NCBI GenBank assembly: GCA_001789205.1
Contig: MFYT01000048.1
Location: forward strand, 1 to 48,261
DNA: 48,261 bases
Direction: 5' to 3'
DNA from: Candidatus Raymondbacteria bacterium RIFOXYA2_FULL_49_16
GTDB taxonomy: Bacteria > Fibrobacterota > OXYB2-FULL-49-7 > XYB2-FULL-49-35
Shown: positions 16,020-25,485 of the stretch, piece by piece
Layout of the letters: each line of letters begins with the position of its first letter
How positions within the stretch are numbered: the first letter of the stretch is position 1
Notes under the pieces: model-generated
What the model was told of the DNA's origin: nothing
The model's input: the letters and a program-made list of their open reading frames with translations, nothing else
Databases searched by the model: none
Program-made: the position numbers and the translations under genes

Positions 16020-17030
16020 ATGCGACAATCCATTATTGCTCTTCTCGCCTCAGGCCTGTTGTGTATGTGTTTTTCCGACTCCCTGTCAATTGTGGCCGTG
16101 GGTGATGTCATGTTCGCCAACAACGGCACCCCGTTTCTCGACCGGTTTGGACTTTTGTACCCGTTTGATTCTGTCAAAACCGAGCTCATGGACGGCGATA
16201 TCAGGATCTGCAACCTTGAAGTGGCGCTTGCCGATTCAGGAACACCGTTTGAAAAGACCTATACCTACTGTATGCCAACCCGCCATGCGGGCGCCGTGGC
16301 AGCGGGCTGTTTTGACGTGGTCCATCTGGCAAACAACCATATCCTCGATTTCGGCGTGTCCGCGCTTTCCAGTACGCTCAGACTGCTTGATTCAATGGGA
16401 ATTGGCCATACGGGCGCCGGTACAACCATTGCGCACGCGCGTGAGCCCGCGCTGGTGAGGAAGGGGAGTGTCATTACGGGTTTTCTGAGCTACTCTTGCA
16501 CCTTTCCCGAGGAGTTCTGGGCAACGTCCACGAGGCCGGGTACTGCTTTCTGCGATTCCTCGTACCTAGCAAGAGATATTCCCGCGCTTCGCGAGAAGGT
16601 CGATTACCTGGTGGTTTCGTTTCACTGGGGAGCTGAGCGCATGACTGTTCCCAAGGACTATCAGCGCGCTTTGGGCAGGTATTGCATTGACCTTGGGGCT
16701 GACGCAGTGCTTGGCCACCATCCGCATGTATTGCAGGGCATTGAAGTCTACAAGGGAAGGCCCATTGCCTATTCCCTGGGAAACTTCACCTTTTCCACTT
16801 GGACAAACGCGGTGTGGGACAGCGGCATTCTGCGGCTCTTTTTCGCTGACCGGATGTTTGTGAAGGCTGAATTTGTTCCTGTGCTTATCAATAATTTCAA
16901 GGTTGAACTCCAGCCCAGGATTCTCAAGGGCGAAGAGGCGCAGAGAACGCTGAAGAATTTTTCAGCGCTGTGTGATTCCGTGGGAACAACCCTTGTCATT
17001 GATGGTGACAGGGGATATATAAAGCCCTGA
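16020..17030 (+). CDS. CapA-family metallophosphatase-like protein
   Basis: This 336-residue protein has a probable signal peptide (1-19) and the CapA/PgsA fold motifs in order: VAVGDVMFA (25-33), NLEVAL near 64, LANNHILDFG near 103, SFHWGAE near 200, GHHPHVLQG near 232 and SLGNF near 250. CapA-type proteins belong to the calcineurin-like phosphoesterases and take part in poly-gamma-glutamate or capsule export and attachment. With no capBC genes present, only a cell-surface role is likely. The ATG at 16020 lies in an AT-rich stretch, and a GGGAGG at 15991-15996 is rather far upstream. The gene ends inside the left arm of repeat copy 2. Confidence 0.85.
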   Translation: MRQSIIALLASGLLCMCFSDSLSIVAVGDVMFANNGTPFLDRFGLLYPFDSVKTELMDGDIRICNLEVALADSGTPFEKTYTYCMPTRHAGAVAAGCFDVVHLANNHILDFGVSALSSTLRLLDSMGIGHTGAGTTIAHAREPALVRKGSVITGFLSYSCTFPEEFWATSTRPGTAFCDSSYLARDIPALREKVDYLVVSFHWGAERMTVPKDYQRALGRYCIDLGADAVLGHHPHVLQGIEVYKGRPIAYSLGNFTFSTWTNAVWDSGILRLFFADRMFVKAEFVPVLINNFKVELQPRILKGEEAQRTLKNFSALCDSVGTTLVIDGDRGYIKP

Positions 17031-17100
17031 TCCCCCCCGTAGGGGCGTCATTCTTGCGTGGTGGGAATTCATTGATGAATGACGCCCCTACGGGGGGGAT
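17030..17100. repeat. dispersed hairpin repeat, copy 2 (perfect 24-bp inverted repeat)
   Basis: The arm 17030-17053 is the exact reverse complement of 17077-17100, with a 23-base loop. The element lies between two convergent genes: it starts on the last base of the CapA-like stop codon and supplies the final codons of the aroD gene. It could act as a two-way terminator, but its core is shared with copies at 15902 and about 39175, so it is a repeat family. Confidence 0.95.
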
Positions 17101-17785
17101 TTGGATAAAACAGCGCGAAGAGCTCAGCAAGGCGTTTGACATGCAGCTGTCCCGGGGCGACCGGCCTTTTGCCTGTGTATCCGTAGGAGAAGAGCGAGCC
17201 AAAAAGCGGGGCAGTCACGCGCGAGATAGCGCCAAGGGCTCCCATGGCAATTGCCACGCAGGGAAGCGGGCTTTGTCCAACGAACGAGAGAAGGCGTGCC
17301 ACGTCTTTTTGGGTCTTTGCGTGGGCCGCGATCTTGAAAACATGCGCGCCCATGGTCTTTGCCCGCAGCGCCATTTTTCGTATCGCAGCCAGATCAGGTG
17401 TTTTTTTAAAGTCATGGTGCGAAAGAATCACGATTTTTCCCCGGGCCGCGCGCACAATTTCCCGCACATTCGCTGAGGTAATCTCTTCGTCAACAGCGTC
17501 TACATGCGGAAGTATCTCTTTCAGGTCGCCAAGGCGCCTGGCGCGGTTCTTCGAAGTCTCCCTGAACGTGGCAATGCAGCCGCACCGCGTGCGCGCCCGG
17601 ATGGCCCGGATGAATTTCACTGCGACATCGGTCCGCATGTCAAGAAGGTCGAGTCTGAATTCGAAAAGACTGACTGCGCCGCAGCAGAGGGCGACGATTT
17701 TATCTGCTGGCTGGGGAACGTCGACAACTGCCGTAATAAGGGGCTTTTTGGCCAGCGGTATTGGGCCAATGCGCACTGGTTTCAT
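17069..17785 (-). CDS. aroD: type I 3-dehydroquinate dehydratase
   Basis: This 238-residue protein carries the landmarks of class I dehydroquinase: EFRLDLLD (about 42), a catalytic histidine in ILSHHDF (near 120), the Schiff-base lysine in VFKIAA (near 148) and the C-terminal AMGALGAISRV. It removes water from 3-dehydroquinate in the shikimate pathway for aromatic amino acids. It lies downstream of the GH130 gene and may be in the same leftward unit. The last nine or so residues (PPRRGVIHQ) are encoded by the hairpin repeat, so the element's insertion redefined the C-terminus. Confidence 0.92.
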   Translation of the reverse strand: MKPVRIGPIPLAKKPLITAVVDVPQPADKIVALCCGAVSLFEFRLDLLDMRTDVAVKFIRAIRARTRCGCIATFRETSKNRARRLGDLKEILPHVDAVDEEITSANVREIVRAARGKIVILSHHDFKKTPDLAAIRKMALRAKTMGAHVFKIAAHAKTQKDVARLLSFVGQSPLPCVAIAMGALGAISRVTAPLFGSLFSYGYTGKRPVAPGQLHVKRLAELFALFYPNPPRRGVIHQ

Positions 17786-17821
17786 GAGGAAAATATACTA
17801 TTCAACACGGCCTGCGGCCAC

Positions 17822-19282
17822 TCACTCCTGCGCCTTGAGCGCGGCAATAAGGTTGCGCAGTGCCACTGAGGCAAAGCCTGCCGACCGATCGGACATTGCA
17901 TAGGGGATGAACAGTTCATCGTTGTTAACCATGGCGCCGCAGGTATAGACCACGTTGGGCACATAGCCTTCGCGTTCGGTCTTGAGCGGTTCGAGCAGGG
18001 GCGTTTTCAGCCTGCCGATTATTTTTGACGGATCGGCAAGGTCGAGTAAGAGCGCGCCAATGCAATAGGTGCGCATGGGTCCTACACCATGGGTGAGCAC
18101 CACCCAGCCCGCTTCGGTTTCAATGGGTGAACCGCAATTGCCCAGCTGCACGAATTCCCATGCATGGGAGGGCCGGCCGATCAATTGCGCCTCCTGCCAG
18201 AAGTGGATGTTGTCAGAATACATGAGAAAGAGGTTCTCGTTGTCCTGGCGTGAGAGCATGGCGTACTTCCCATTGATTTTTCTGGGAAAGAGGGCCATGC
18301 CTTTGTTTTCCACTGCCTTGCCGTTGAGGGTGATCATCTTGAAATGTGAGAAATCAGCGGTTTCCATGATTTGCGGGAGAATCACCTTGCCGTCGTAGGC
18401 CGTATAGGTGGCGTAGTAGCTGCGGCTGCCGTCGTCTCCGGTAAACAGAACAAACCGCGCGTCTTCAATGCCGTTTTGTTCACTGGGCGAAGCAGGAAAC
18501 ACGATCCGTTCCGAGAGCGGCCGGCCGGGGGCGAACACGATTTCATAATTGGAGCACGCAAGCCAGAGCATCTTGTCGCTGATCAACCGGTCGGCCTGGG
18601 ACACGCGCCGGTAGTTTCCCGTGACCGTCTTGAGGCTTTCCATGAGCGCGGCAATGGTGAACAGGGGCGCGAGCGGCTGCATGATCTTGCGGGAAAAGTC
18701 GCTATCGAGCCGCATTTCAGACAGTTTGAGTACAAAGCATTTTTTGTCGTACACAGCCTCGGGCCGGGGCAGGGCCGAACAGACGTATTTGCTGGGAAAG
18801 TCGAGGGAAAGGTTGCTGGAGCAATCGAGGATGCCGGTGCGGAAGACCAGAGAGGAAATATGGCCCTCGCCCGTGGCGCGCAGGGACATGACGAAACGCT
18901 GTGCGCCCGCGGCCAGTCCCGACTGGTCCGGATGAGGCACAATAGAGGGGTTGAAGATCGCCGCTGATTCGACCGAGTATTCGCTGGTAAAATAGGCGCC
19001 TATGACGCTTTTCTGTTTTTCCGAGAGTTTTCTGCCATTTGGAAGCCAGGCGCGCACCAGCTGGAAATGGCGGTTGAGTACGCGCGTAATGTCCACGTGT
19101 CGCGAGGAAAAATCATCCATGACGCTGGCATGGCGCGCGGCAATCTCCGTTTCCGAAAGGGAGAGGACCCGTTCGATGATCCTTCTTATCCGGGATTCAT
19201 TGGCAGGGATGAACGGCCGCAGCAATACACGGGAGGGATCGGGTGAAATGACAATTGAGCTTCGTCTGATGCGCAGGGCCAT
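17822..19282 (-). CDS. GH130-family glycoside phosphorylase/hydrolase
   Basis: This 486-residue protein has an N-terminal extension of about 190 residues followed by the five-bladed propeller pattern of GH130: NGIEDARFVLF near 290, KGMALFPRKINGKYAML near 345, GNCGSPIETEAGWVVLTHG near 395 and YVPNVVYTCGAM near 445. GH130 enzymes split beta-mannosides, mostly by phosphorolysis to mannose 1-phosphate. There is no signal peptide, so it should act in the cytoplasm. The long extension resembles bacterial GH130 proteins paired with GT4 genes. It lies 13 bases downstream of the GT4 fusion gene, so the two should be translated together. Whether it is a phosphorylase or a hydrolase is undecided. Confidence 0.88.
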   Translation of the reverse strand: MALRIRRSSIVISPDPSRVLLRPFIPANESRIRRIIERVLSLSETEIAARHASVMDDFSSRHVDITRVLNRHFQLVRAWLPNGRKLSEKQKSVIGAYFTSEYSVESAAIFNPSIVPHPDQSGLAAGAQRFVMSLRATGEGHISSLVFRTGILDCSSNLSLDFPSKYVCSALPRPEAVYDKKCFVLKLSEMRLDSDFSRKIMQPLAPLFTIAALMESLKTVTGNYRRVSQADRLISDKMLWLACSNYEIVFAPGRPLSERIVFPASPSEQNGIEDARFVLFTGDDGSRSYYATYTAYDGKVILPQIMETADFSHFKMITLNGKAVENKGMALFPRKINGKYAMLSRQDNENLFLMYSDNIHFWQEAQLIGRPSHAWEFVQLGNCGSPIETEAGWVVLTHGVGPMRTYCIGALLLDLADPSKIIGRLKTPLLEPLKTEREGYVPNVVYTCGAMVNNDELFIPYAMSDRSAGFASVALRNLIAALKAQE

Positions 19283-19295
19283 TGTTTTTCCTTGT

Positions 19296-21581
19296 CTATT
19301 TGGGCTGGGGCGCCGTGAGGTTTTCGAGCGTATTGACCGTATCGGTCATTTCGGCCAGCGAAAGGCCAAAGGCCAGCGTCGATTCAGCGCCCTGGTTCTG
19401 GTTCAACCGGTCGATGTGCAGCGCATCGCGGCATCCGCCTGTTTGCGAGTCGTAGACCGATAGCCCCAGGTCGTTGCGTCCTAAAAACCATTGAAAGGCC
19501 TTCCATGCCTCGTTGTACCAGGTGATTTCTCCGGTGGTGCGGTAGGCCTCGAGGCAGGCGGAGATCATGGAGTGCGCCTCTATGGGCTGCTGGTCATAGG
19601 CAGGCAGGGGGGAATGACGGCGGTAAAAGGCGTTTGCGCCAATGGGCCGGAAATGGTTTTTCGATGAAGTCTGGATTTTGGCCAGCCAGCGCAGGGAGTT
19701 GAGGCCCGCGTTGAGCATGTCGCCATTGTCCATCCATCTGCCGCTCAGGATGAGGGCCTGGGAGAGGCGCGAGTTGCAGTAGGTCACTTCCTGCTCAAAC
19801 CAGGGCCATTCGGTGTCCGCGGATGCGAGGTAGAGGTCGTAGAGTTTTCCCGCCAGGGCCTGACGGGCATTGTGCACCAGCAGGTCGCCGTTGAATCTGC
19901 GGAGGTATTCGTGGATGCCGATAATGCCGAAGGCCCAGGCGCGCGGTGAAGTGAAATCGACCACTGACGAGAGGGCCCTCTCGAAGAGCATGCCGGCCAG
20001 GTTCTGGAAGCCCGGTTTTGCCGAGCGCGCAATGCAAGTGCCCAGGGCCCAGATGGCCCGGCCGTGGCTGTCCTCGGAACCGGTTTCGTCGTTCCATCGT
20101 TTGTCGTATCCCATGAAGTTCCGGAAACGCCGGGTGGTGCGGTCAAATGCGTAGTTCAGGAACGAAAGGTAGATGGTGCCCAGGCGCAGGAGTTCTTTTG
20201 GGTCAACGGCCTCCAGTTCCTCGAACAGCACGGTGAGGATGAGCGCGCGCGCATTGTCGTCCGTGCAGTATCCTTCTGAAAAATTGGGCACATTGTATGA
20301 GGCGTGCTGCAGAATGCCCGTGGTGTCGGTCATGCACTGCATGTGGCCGATTTTTATGGCGGGCAGTTCGTGTTGCTGCATGTCCAGGGGCTTCATGGTC
20401 ACTTTACGGCGAGTGACCATGGGGTGGCGCAACCGTGCTTCGCCAAAGACGTTCCGGTAGCGGGTGGCCACATTGGGCCAGACCATGTCGCGTCCCGCAA
20501 GATAGGCGTTTTTACGCATGAGGTGGCGTTCAATATCGTTCTGGAGCAGGGAGAGTATGGCCTGGGCAATGGCGGGAGGATCGTTGAAGGGAACCAGTAC
20601 GCCCCGGTTGTTTCCGAGGAGCTCGGCCGCATGATAGAAGGGTGTGGAGATGATCGCATTGCCCGCGCCAAAGGAGTATGCCAGTGTGCCGGACACCACC
20701 TGCTCCTCGGTCAGGTAAGGGGTGATGTAGAGGTCGGCCATGACGATGAACTCCTTGAGTTCCTCGATGGAAACAAAGCGGTTGTAGAAGATGATGTTTT
20801 TGTCAACACCCAGCTCCTCGGCAAGCCGCTGCAGCCCCAGCCGGTAGACCTCGCCTTCGTTCCGCACCAGATTCGGGTGGGTTTCGCCCAATACCATATA
20901 GACAAAGTTGGGAAATTTATTGATGACCGAGGGTAGGGCCTTGACCACGTTCTCAATGCCCTTGTTTGGCGATATAAGACCGAAGGTGAGGAGAACGGTC
21001 TTGCCTTCGACACCGAACTGGTCCTTGTAAAAATTAGGATCAATGAATGAGACGTCGGGTATGCCGTGGGGAATGAGACGAATCTTTCCCTCGTCGATTT
21101 TATAGATGGTTTTCAGGAATTCAGCCGCCTTGGCGGTCATGACCACCACGATATCCGAGAGGTGGACCACGTCCTCAAGCACGCGTTTCTGCTGGGCCGT
21201 GGGCGCGGTGAGCACCGTGTGAAGGGTGGTGACGATGGGCGCGTTAAGATTGCGCATGATGGAGAGAATATTACTGCCGGCCGGGCCGCCAAAGATGCCG
21301 TATTCATGCTGAATGCAGACCACGTCGGTCTGGCTGATATTGATAAAATCAGCGGCGCGTTTGTATGAGTCGAGGTCCTGTTCCTTTATTTCGAAACGGA
21401 CACGGTCCGGGTAACTGTAGCCTTCGGGAATATCGGTCACAGGCACGGCAAAGCACTGCACGGCAGGGAAGCGCAAAGCCACGGATTCGCATAGGTCAGT
21501 CGTAAAGGTGGCGATGCCGCATTTGCGCGGGCTGTAGTTTCCCACAAAAGCGATTTTTCTGATGTCCGGTGAATGGTCCAT
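19296..21581 (-). CDS. GT4 glycosyltransferase fused to a helical toroid-like domain
   Basis: This 761-residue protein has two parts. Residues 1-390 are a GT4 enzyme: FVGNYSPRKCGIATF at the start, VVCIQHEYGIFGG near 97, LLTFGLISPNKGIENV near 195 and an EEQVVSGTLAYSFGAGNAII variant of the donor-site loop. Residues 400-761 are mainly helical with many W, H and E residues (NFSEGYCTDDNARAL, WPWFEQEVTY), like (alpha/alpha)6 glycosidase-type folds. No signal peptide is visible. Together with the GH130 enzyme 13 bases downstream it suggests making and breaking of an intracellular or lipid-linked mannoside. That role is inferred from the families. Confidence 0.82.
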   Translation of the reverse strand: MDHSPDIRKIAFVGNYSPRKCGIATFTTDLCESVALRFPAVQCFAVPVTDIPEGYSYPDRVRFEIKEQDLDSYKRAADFINISQTDVVCIQHEYGIFGGPAGSNILSIMRNLNAPIVTTLHTVLTAPTAQQKRVLEDVVHLSDIVVVMTAKAAEFLKTIYKIDEGKIRLIPHGIPDVSFIDPNFYKDQFGVEGKTVLLTFGLISPNKGIENVVKALPSVINKFPNFVYMVLGETHPNLVRNEGEVYRLGLQRLAEELGVDKNIIFYNRFVSIEELKEFIVMADLYITPYLTEEQVVSGTLAYSFGAGNAIISTPFYHAAELLGNNRGVLVPFNDPPAIAQAILSLLQNDIERHLMRKNAYLAGRDMVWPNVATRYRNVFGEARLRHPMVTRRKVTMKPLDMQQHELPAIKIGHMQCMTDTTGILQHASYNVPNFSEGYCTDDNARALILTVLFEELEAVDPKELLRLGTIYLSFLNYAFDRTTRRFRNFMGYDKRWNDETGSEDSHGRAIWALGTCIARSAKPGFQNLAGMLFERALSSVVDFTSPRAWAFGIIGIHEYLRRFNGDLLVHNARQALAGKLYDLYLASADTEWPWFEQEVTYCNSRLSQALILSGRWMDNGDMLNAGLNSLRWLAKIQTSSKNHFRPIGANAFYRRHSPLPAYDQQPIEAHSMISACLEAYRTTGEITWYNEAWKAFQWFLGRNDLGLSVYDSQTGGCRDALHIDRLNQNQGAESTLAFGLSLAEMTDTVNTLENLTAPQPK

Positions 21582-21771
21582 GCGGACTCTCCTTTCTCTG
21601 TGTCAACGCTGCGCCGAAAGATCGGGAACAGGCCGGTGTATTAATATGAAGAAAGGAAAGATAATTCATCAGCGGGGCAAAAATCCAGGTTCACGGCCCC
21701 CTTGCCCGCACCCCGTTGCGCCGTATATATTATCAATAATTTATTTTTTGGCCCGTACCCAAAGGAATTGC
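21582..21771. other. divergent intergenic region between the GT4 fusion and cheA
   Basis: These 190 bases separate two divergent genes. The cheA frame stays open leftward to 21562, but the ribosome site and family start point to 21772. The region turns AT-rich after 21720 and holds a possible promoter. Confidence 0.5.
21702..21729 (+). promoter_or_regulatory. possible promoter of the chemosensory cluster
   Basis: TTGCCC (21702-21707) and TATATA (21724-21729) are spaced 16 bases apart, 43 bases before the cheA ATG. TATATT at 21726 with an 18-base gap is an alternative. The match is moderate, and the AT-rich context makes chance hits likely. Confidence 0.3.
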
Positions 21772-24700
21772 ATGGAACAGCAGGACCGGGACCTACTCAA
21801 CGAACTTATCATTGAATCGCGGGAGCACCTGGCCACTATTGAGCCCGACCTCCTGACGCTCGAGAAAGAGCGGGACCAGACTTCACCCGAGCTCATCAAC
21901 AGCATCTTCCGCGCAATTCACAGTATAAAAGGCGGTTTTGGTTTTTTCGGCATAGAGAACATCAAGGGCCTGAGCCATGCCATGGAAACCGTACTGGACC
22001 GCGTGCGCACCTCCCGGCTGAACATTACCGGGGAGGTGATGGACGCCCTCTTTTTTGGCATTGACAAGCTAAAGACCCTGCTCGAGGACGTTGAAGGGTC
22101 CGCTGCCGTGCCCATTGACGGCGAATTGGCCAAGCTGAAGCCCTTTATGGGAGAGTCCGCGAAACGCGCGCAGAACAGCCTGCCAAAGGTGGAGAAGGCG
22201 GTTGCCGGGACCGTGCCAGGGCCCGGGGCAGGTCAGGATCTCGTTGCCGAGGCGGTCAAGCGGGGAAAGCATCTATACCAGATAGTAGTGTCAGAGACGG
22301 GCAAGGGCATGGGCGTAAGAATCGCCGAATGGAAAAAAATGGGCGACCTCATTTCCATTACGCCCGATCCCGCGGCGTCTTTGGAAAATGAAAAAGAGTT
22401 TGCCGTTGTCTATGCTTCCATTCTCGAACCCGACCTTATTGCCCCGGCGCTCGAGATACCCGAATCAGCTATCGGTATTATTGATACCAAAGAGCTGAAA
22501 GAGGGGCTTGCCACTGGCAAGAAAAAACAGGAGCAGAAAAGCGCGCAGGCCGGCCGGCAAAAAAAAGGGGAGGCGGCCGCGGACGATGGTAAAAAAGGCG
22601 CGGCCGAAGGCTCTGATTCACTGCGCGTGCGCGTCAATCTGCTTAACAATCTAATGAATTTAGCGGGCGAGCTGGTGCTTTCGCGCAACCAAATGCTCCA
22701 GGGCCTCAACAACCGGTTGAGCGACATCATTTCTCTCGACAACGCGTGCGCCCAGTTCGAGCGGCTGGTGCGCGATTCGTTTTCCAAAATTGCGGGTCAG
22801 ATGCAGAAAAAGGGCCTATCAAGGGAGCAGATAGACACCAGTATCGCCAAGGAAACGGCCGCGCTGGCGCAGGCCTTTAAACAGGCGTTTTCCCTGCGCC
22901 TGGCAGAGGCGCCCATGCTCAAGCCCATTTTACAGAACATTGACCGCGTGACCACGGAGATGCAGGAGAACATCATGCAGACCCGGCTCCAGCCCGTGAG
23001 TGTGGTCTTCAACAAGTTTCCGCGTGTGGTGCGCGACCTTGCCAAGGACCTGAAAAAAGAGATGCGCTTGCAGATCTCGGGCAACGACGTTGAACTGGAC
23101 AAATCCATTATCGAGTCCCTTTCTGATCCGCTTACTCACCTGGTGCGCAATTCCGTTGACCATGGCATCGAGACGCCCGAAGACCGTGAAGAGTTCGGCA
23201 AACCACGCGAGGGGACCATTTTTCTGCGCGCCTATCACGAAAGCGGCAAGGTCTATATCGAGATCGAGGACGATGGCGCGGGCATCGACATCCAGGGCGT
23301 GCGCACCAAGGCCGTTGAAAAGGGACTGGTTGCACGCGAGGACGCGGGGTCGCTTACGGACAAGGAAGTCCTTGCCCTCATCTTTTTACCCGGGTTTTCC
23401 ACCGCGGCCGTGGTGAGCGAAGTGTCGGGCAGGGGCGTGGGCATGGACGTGGTGAAAACCAACATCGAGCGTCTGGGCGGTGCCATCGACATTGCCACTG
23501 TGTTCGGCAAGGGCACCCGGATGACCATGCAGCTGCCACTGACGCTGGCCATTATCCCCTCGCTCATCGTTTCGGTCGAGGAACGGCGGTTCGCCATACC
23601 GCAGATCAGCCTCGAGGAGCTGGTGCGTATTCGCGCCATGGATGTTGATAAAAAAATAGAATCAGTGCATGGGTCAGCGGTGCTCCGGCTGCGGGGCAAG
23701 CTGCTGCCCCTGGTACGGCTCGCCGATGTCCTGGGCATGCCGCGCACCTTTGCCGATCCCGGTACAGGAGAACGGGTTATCGACCGCAGGGACAGGCTGG
23801 CCGACCGTCGCGAGGAGGCGCTGCCCGAACCTGGCGCGGGAAAGTCGCGTATGCAGCGCGAACGGCGCGAGAGCCGCAGAAATTCCGTCAAGATCATGGT
23901 GCTCAAAGCGGGACGGGACCGCTTCGGCCTGGTTGTGGACAATGTGCACGACAATGAGGAAATTATTGTCAAACCCCTGTCCGGCTATTTAAAAAAATGC
24001 TCCTGCTACGCGGGAAGCGCCATCATGGGCGACGGCCGTGTGGCCATGATCCTCGACGCCATCGGCATCTCCACCACCGCGGGACTGCGTTTTTCCGGTC
24101 TCGACAAGGAGGCTGACGGCGAACGCGAACACGCCAGACGCGTGCAGCTGGCCGAACAGCAGGAAATGCTCACCTTTCGCAACGGCAGTTCCGAGCTCTT
24201 TGCCATCGACCTTTCCATGGTGGCGCGTCTCGAGAAAATTCCGGCGCGGGCCATTGAGCGTGTAGGAGACAAGGAATACCTCAAGTACGAGGACCGTTCC
24301 CTGCGCCTCCTCCGGCTGCACCACTATCTTCCCGTGCAGCCGCCAACCGAGTCGCCGGATGACCTTTTTGTTATTGTGCCCAAACTGGTGCGGCATACCA
24401 TGGGCATCATCGCCACCCACGTCGAGGACGTGGTTGAGGCGCGGATCGCCATTGACCGGGCCAATGTGTCGGGCGCGGGCGTGCTGGGATCAGCCATTGT
24501 GAACAACAAGATGATCATTATCATAGACGTTTACAGCATTTTCGAGCGCGCCGAGCCCGCCATATATCACGAGAGCGCTGGCGCGGGCATGTTCGCGGGA
24601 AAGCGGATACTTCTGGCCGAGGACACGGCTTTTTTCCGCACGGTGGTCGAAAATTACCTGCGCTCGTTCGGGTGCGTACTCGAGTGCGCCAAGGACGGGG

Positions 24701-24972
24701 ACGAGGCGTGGCGGATGCTTTGCACAGCGGGTGCGCGCTACGATCTTCTCCTTTCGGACATCGAGATGCCTATCATGAACGGTCTGGAACTGGTGCGCAA
24801 GGTGCGAGAGGCCGAGCGGTTCCGGTCCATGCCCGTGGTCATACTCACCTCGCTTAGGTCTGACGAATTTCGTGAGAAAAGCCGCGAAGCCGGGGCCGAC
24901 GCGTATGAGGTAAAGCTGGACAAGGACCAGCTCCAGCAGACGCTGCAGCGGATATTTACGGGTCAGCGCTGA
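21772..24972 (+). CDS. cheA: hybrid chemotaxis histidine kinase CheA with C-terminal receiver
   Basis: This 1066-residue kinase is about 400 residues longer than E. coli CheA. Domains in order are: Hpt (1-110) with phospho-accepting His50 in HSIKGG; a P2-like segment (about 160-240) and a lysine/alanine-rich linker; dimerisation helices (281-430); the HATPase domain (about 440-590) with the N-box HLVRNSVDHG and DDGAGID; a first CheW-like domain (about 590-770); a second CheW-like domain (about 795-930); and a receiver domain (943-1066) with Asp996. It phosphorylates CheY and CheB from receptor signals. The ATG at 21772 has AAGGA seven bases upstream. Hybrid CheA-REC proteins are typical of non-flagellar or twitching-type chemosensory systems. 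Confidence 0.93.
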   Translation: MEQQDRDLLNELIIESREHLATIEPDLLTLEKERDQTSPELINSIFRAIHSIKGGFGFFGIENIKGLSHAMETVLDRVRTSRLNITGEVMDALFFGIDKLKTLLEDVEGSAAVPIDGELAKLKPFMGESAKRAQNSLPKVEKAVAGTVPGPGAGQDLVAEAVKRGKHLYQIVVSETGKGMGVRIAEWKKMGDLISITPDPAASLENEKEFAVVYASILEPDLIAPALEIPESAIGIIDTKELKEGLATGKKKQEQKSAQAGRQKKGEAAADDGKKGAAEGSDSLRVRVNLLNNLMNLAGELVLSRNQMLQGLNNRLSDIISLDNACAQFERLVRDSFSKIAGQMQKKGLSREQIDTSIAKETAALAQAFKQAFSLRLAEAPMLKPILQNIDRVTTEMQENIMQTRLQPVSVVFNKFPRVVRDLAKDLKKEMRLQISGNDVELDKSIIESLSDPLTHLVRNSVDHGIETPEDREEFGKPREGTIFLRAYHESGKVYIEIEDDGAGIDIQGVRTKAVEKGLVAREDAGSLTDKEVLALIFLPGFSTAAVVSEVSGRGVGMDVVKTNIERLGGAIDIATVFGKGTRMTMQLPLTLAIIPSLIVSVEERRFAIPQISLEELVRIRAMDVDKKIESVHGSAVLRLRGKLLPLVRLADVLGMPRTFADPGTGERVIDRRDRLADRREEALPEPGAGKSRMQRERRESRRNSVKIMVLKAGRDRFGLVVDNVHDNEEIIVKPLSGYLKKCSCYAGSAIMGDGRVAMILDAIGISTTAGLRFSGLDKEADGEREHARRVQLAEQQEMLTFRNGSSELFAIDLSMVARLEKIPARAIERVGDKEYLKYEDRSLRLLRLHHYLPVQPPTESPDDLFVIVPKLVRHTMGIIATHVEDVVEARIAIDRANVSGAGVLGSAIVNNKMIIIIDVYSIFERAEPAIYHESAGAGMFAGKRILLAEDTAFFRTVVENYLRSFGCVLECAKDGDEAWRMLCTAGARYDLLLSDIEMPIMNGLELVRKVREAERFRSMPVVILTSLRSDEFREKSREAGADAYEVKLDKDQLQQTLQRIFTGQR

Positions 24973-24998
24973 CCCTTTTTGTACGGAGCAGGCAGACA

Positions 24999-25472
24999 AT
25001 GGAAACACAGTTCGCCACATTTTATCTTGGCAAGGACCTTTTTGGCGTCAACATCCTTCTGGTGCGCGAGATCAACCGGAATTTTTCAGTCACGCCCGTT
25101 GAGCACGCGCCGGCTTATGTGGCCGGTCTCATGAACCTGCGGGGGCAGATTGTGACCGCCTTGGACCTCTGCGTCATGTTGGGTATGCACAAACAGGCGG
25201 CCGCGCGCGCGGCGCGGGTCATCATCCTGAAAACAGCACAGGAACTGGCGCAAAAACACGCTGATCCCGCGCTGGTGAAGGCCGCGCCCGCTGACTTTAC
25301 AGGCCTCATTGTCGGCGAGATGGGCGACATGGTTGTCGCGGACTCCGGGGCCATTGAGCGGCCGCCGGCCAACATCGGCGGTATACAGGAAAAATACCTG
25401 ATTGGCGTGGTAAAGCTTGAAGACCGGCTGGTCGGCATTCTCGATATAGGGACCATACTCACTTCAGCATAA
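24999..25472 (+). CDS. cheW: chemotaxis coupling protein CheW
   Basis: This 157-residue protein forms a single CheW domain starting [19 protein letters not shown], with the core [20 protein letters not shown]. It links receptors to CheA. A stretch of about 20 residues around 75-95 ([15 protein letters not shown]) looks like an insertion in the second half of the domain. It lies 26 bases after cheA and 13 before the receptor gene. Confidence 0.93.
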   Translation: METQFATFYLGKDLFGVNILLVREINRNFSVTPVEHAPAYVAGLMNLRGQIVTALDLCVMLGMHKQAAARAARVIILKTAQELAQKHADPALVKAAPADFTGLIVGEMGDMVVADSGAIERPPANIGGIQEKYLIGVVKLEDRLVGILDIGTILTSA

Positions 25473-25485
25473 GGAGCAGCAAGGT

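Noticed and set aside
23253-23972. 239-codon antisense open frame in cheA
   Set aside because: Serine- and arginine-rich translation opposite a well-conserved kinase domain, with no motif.
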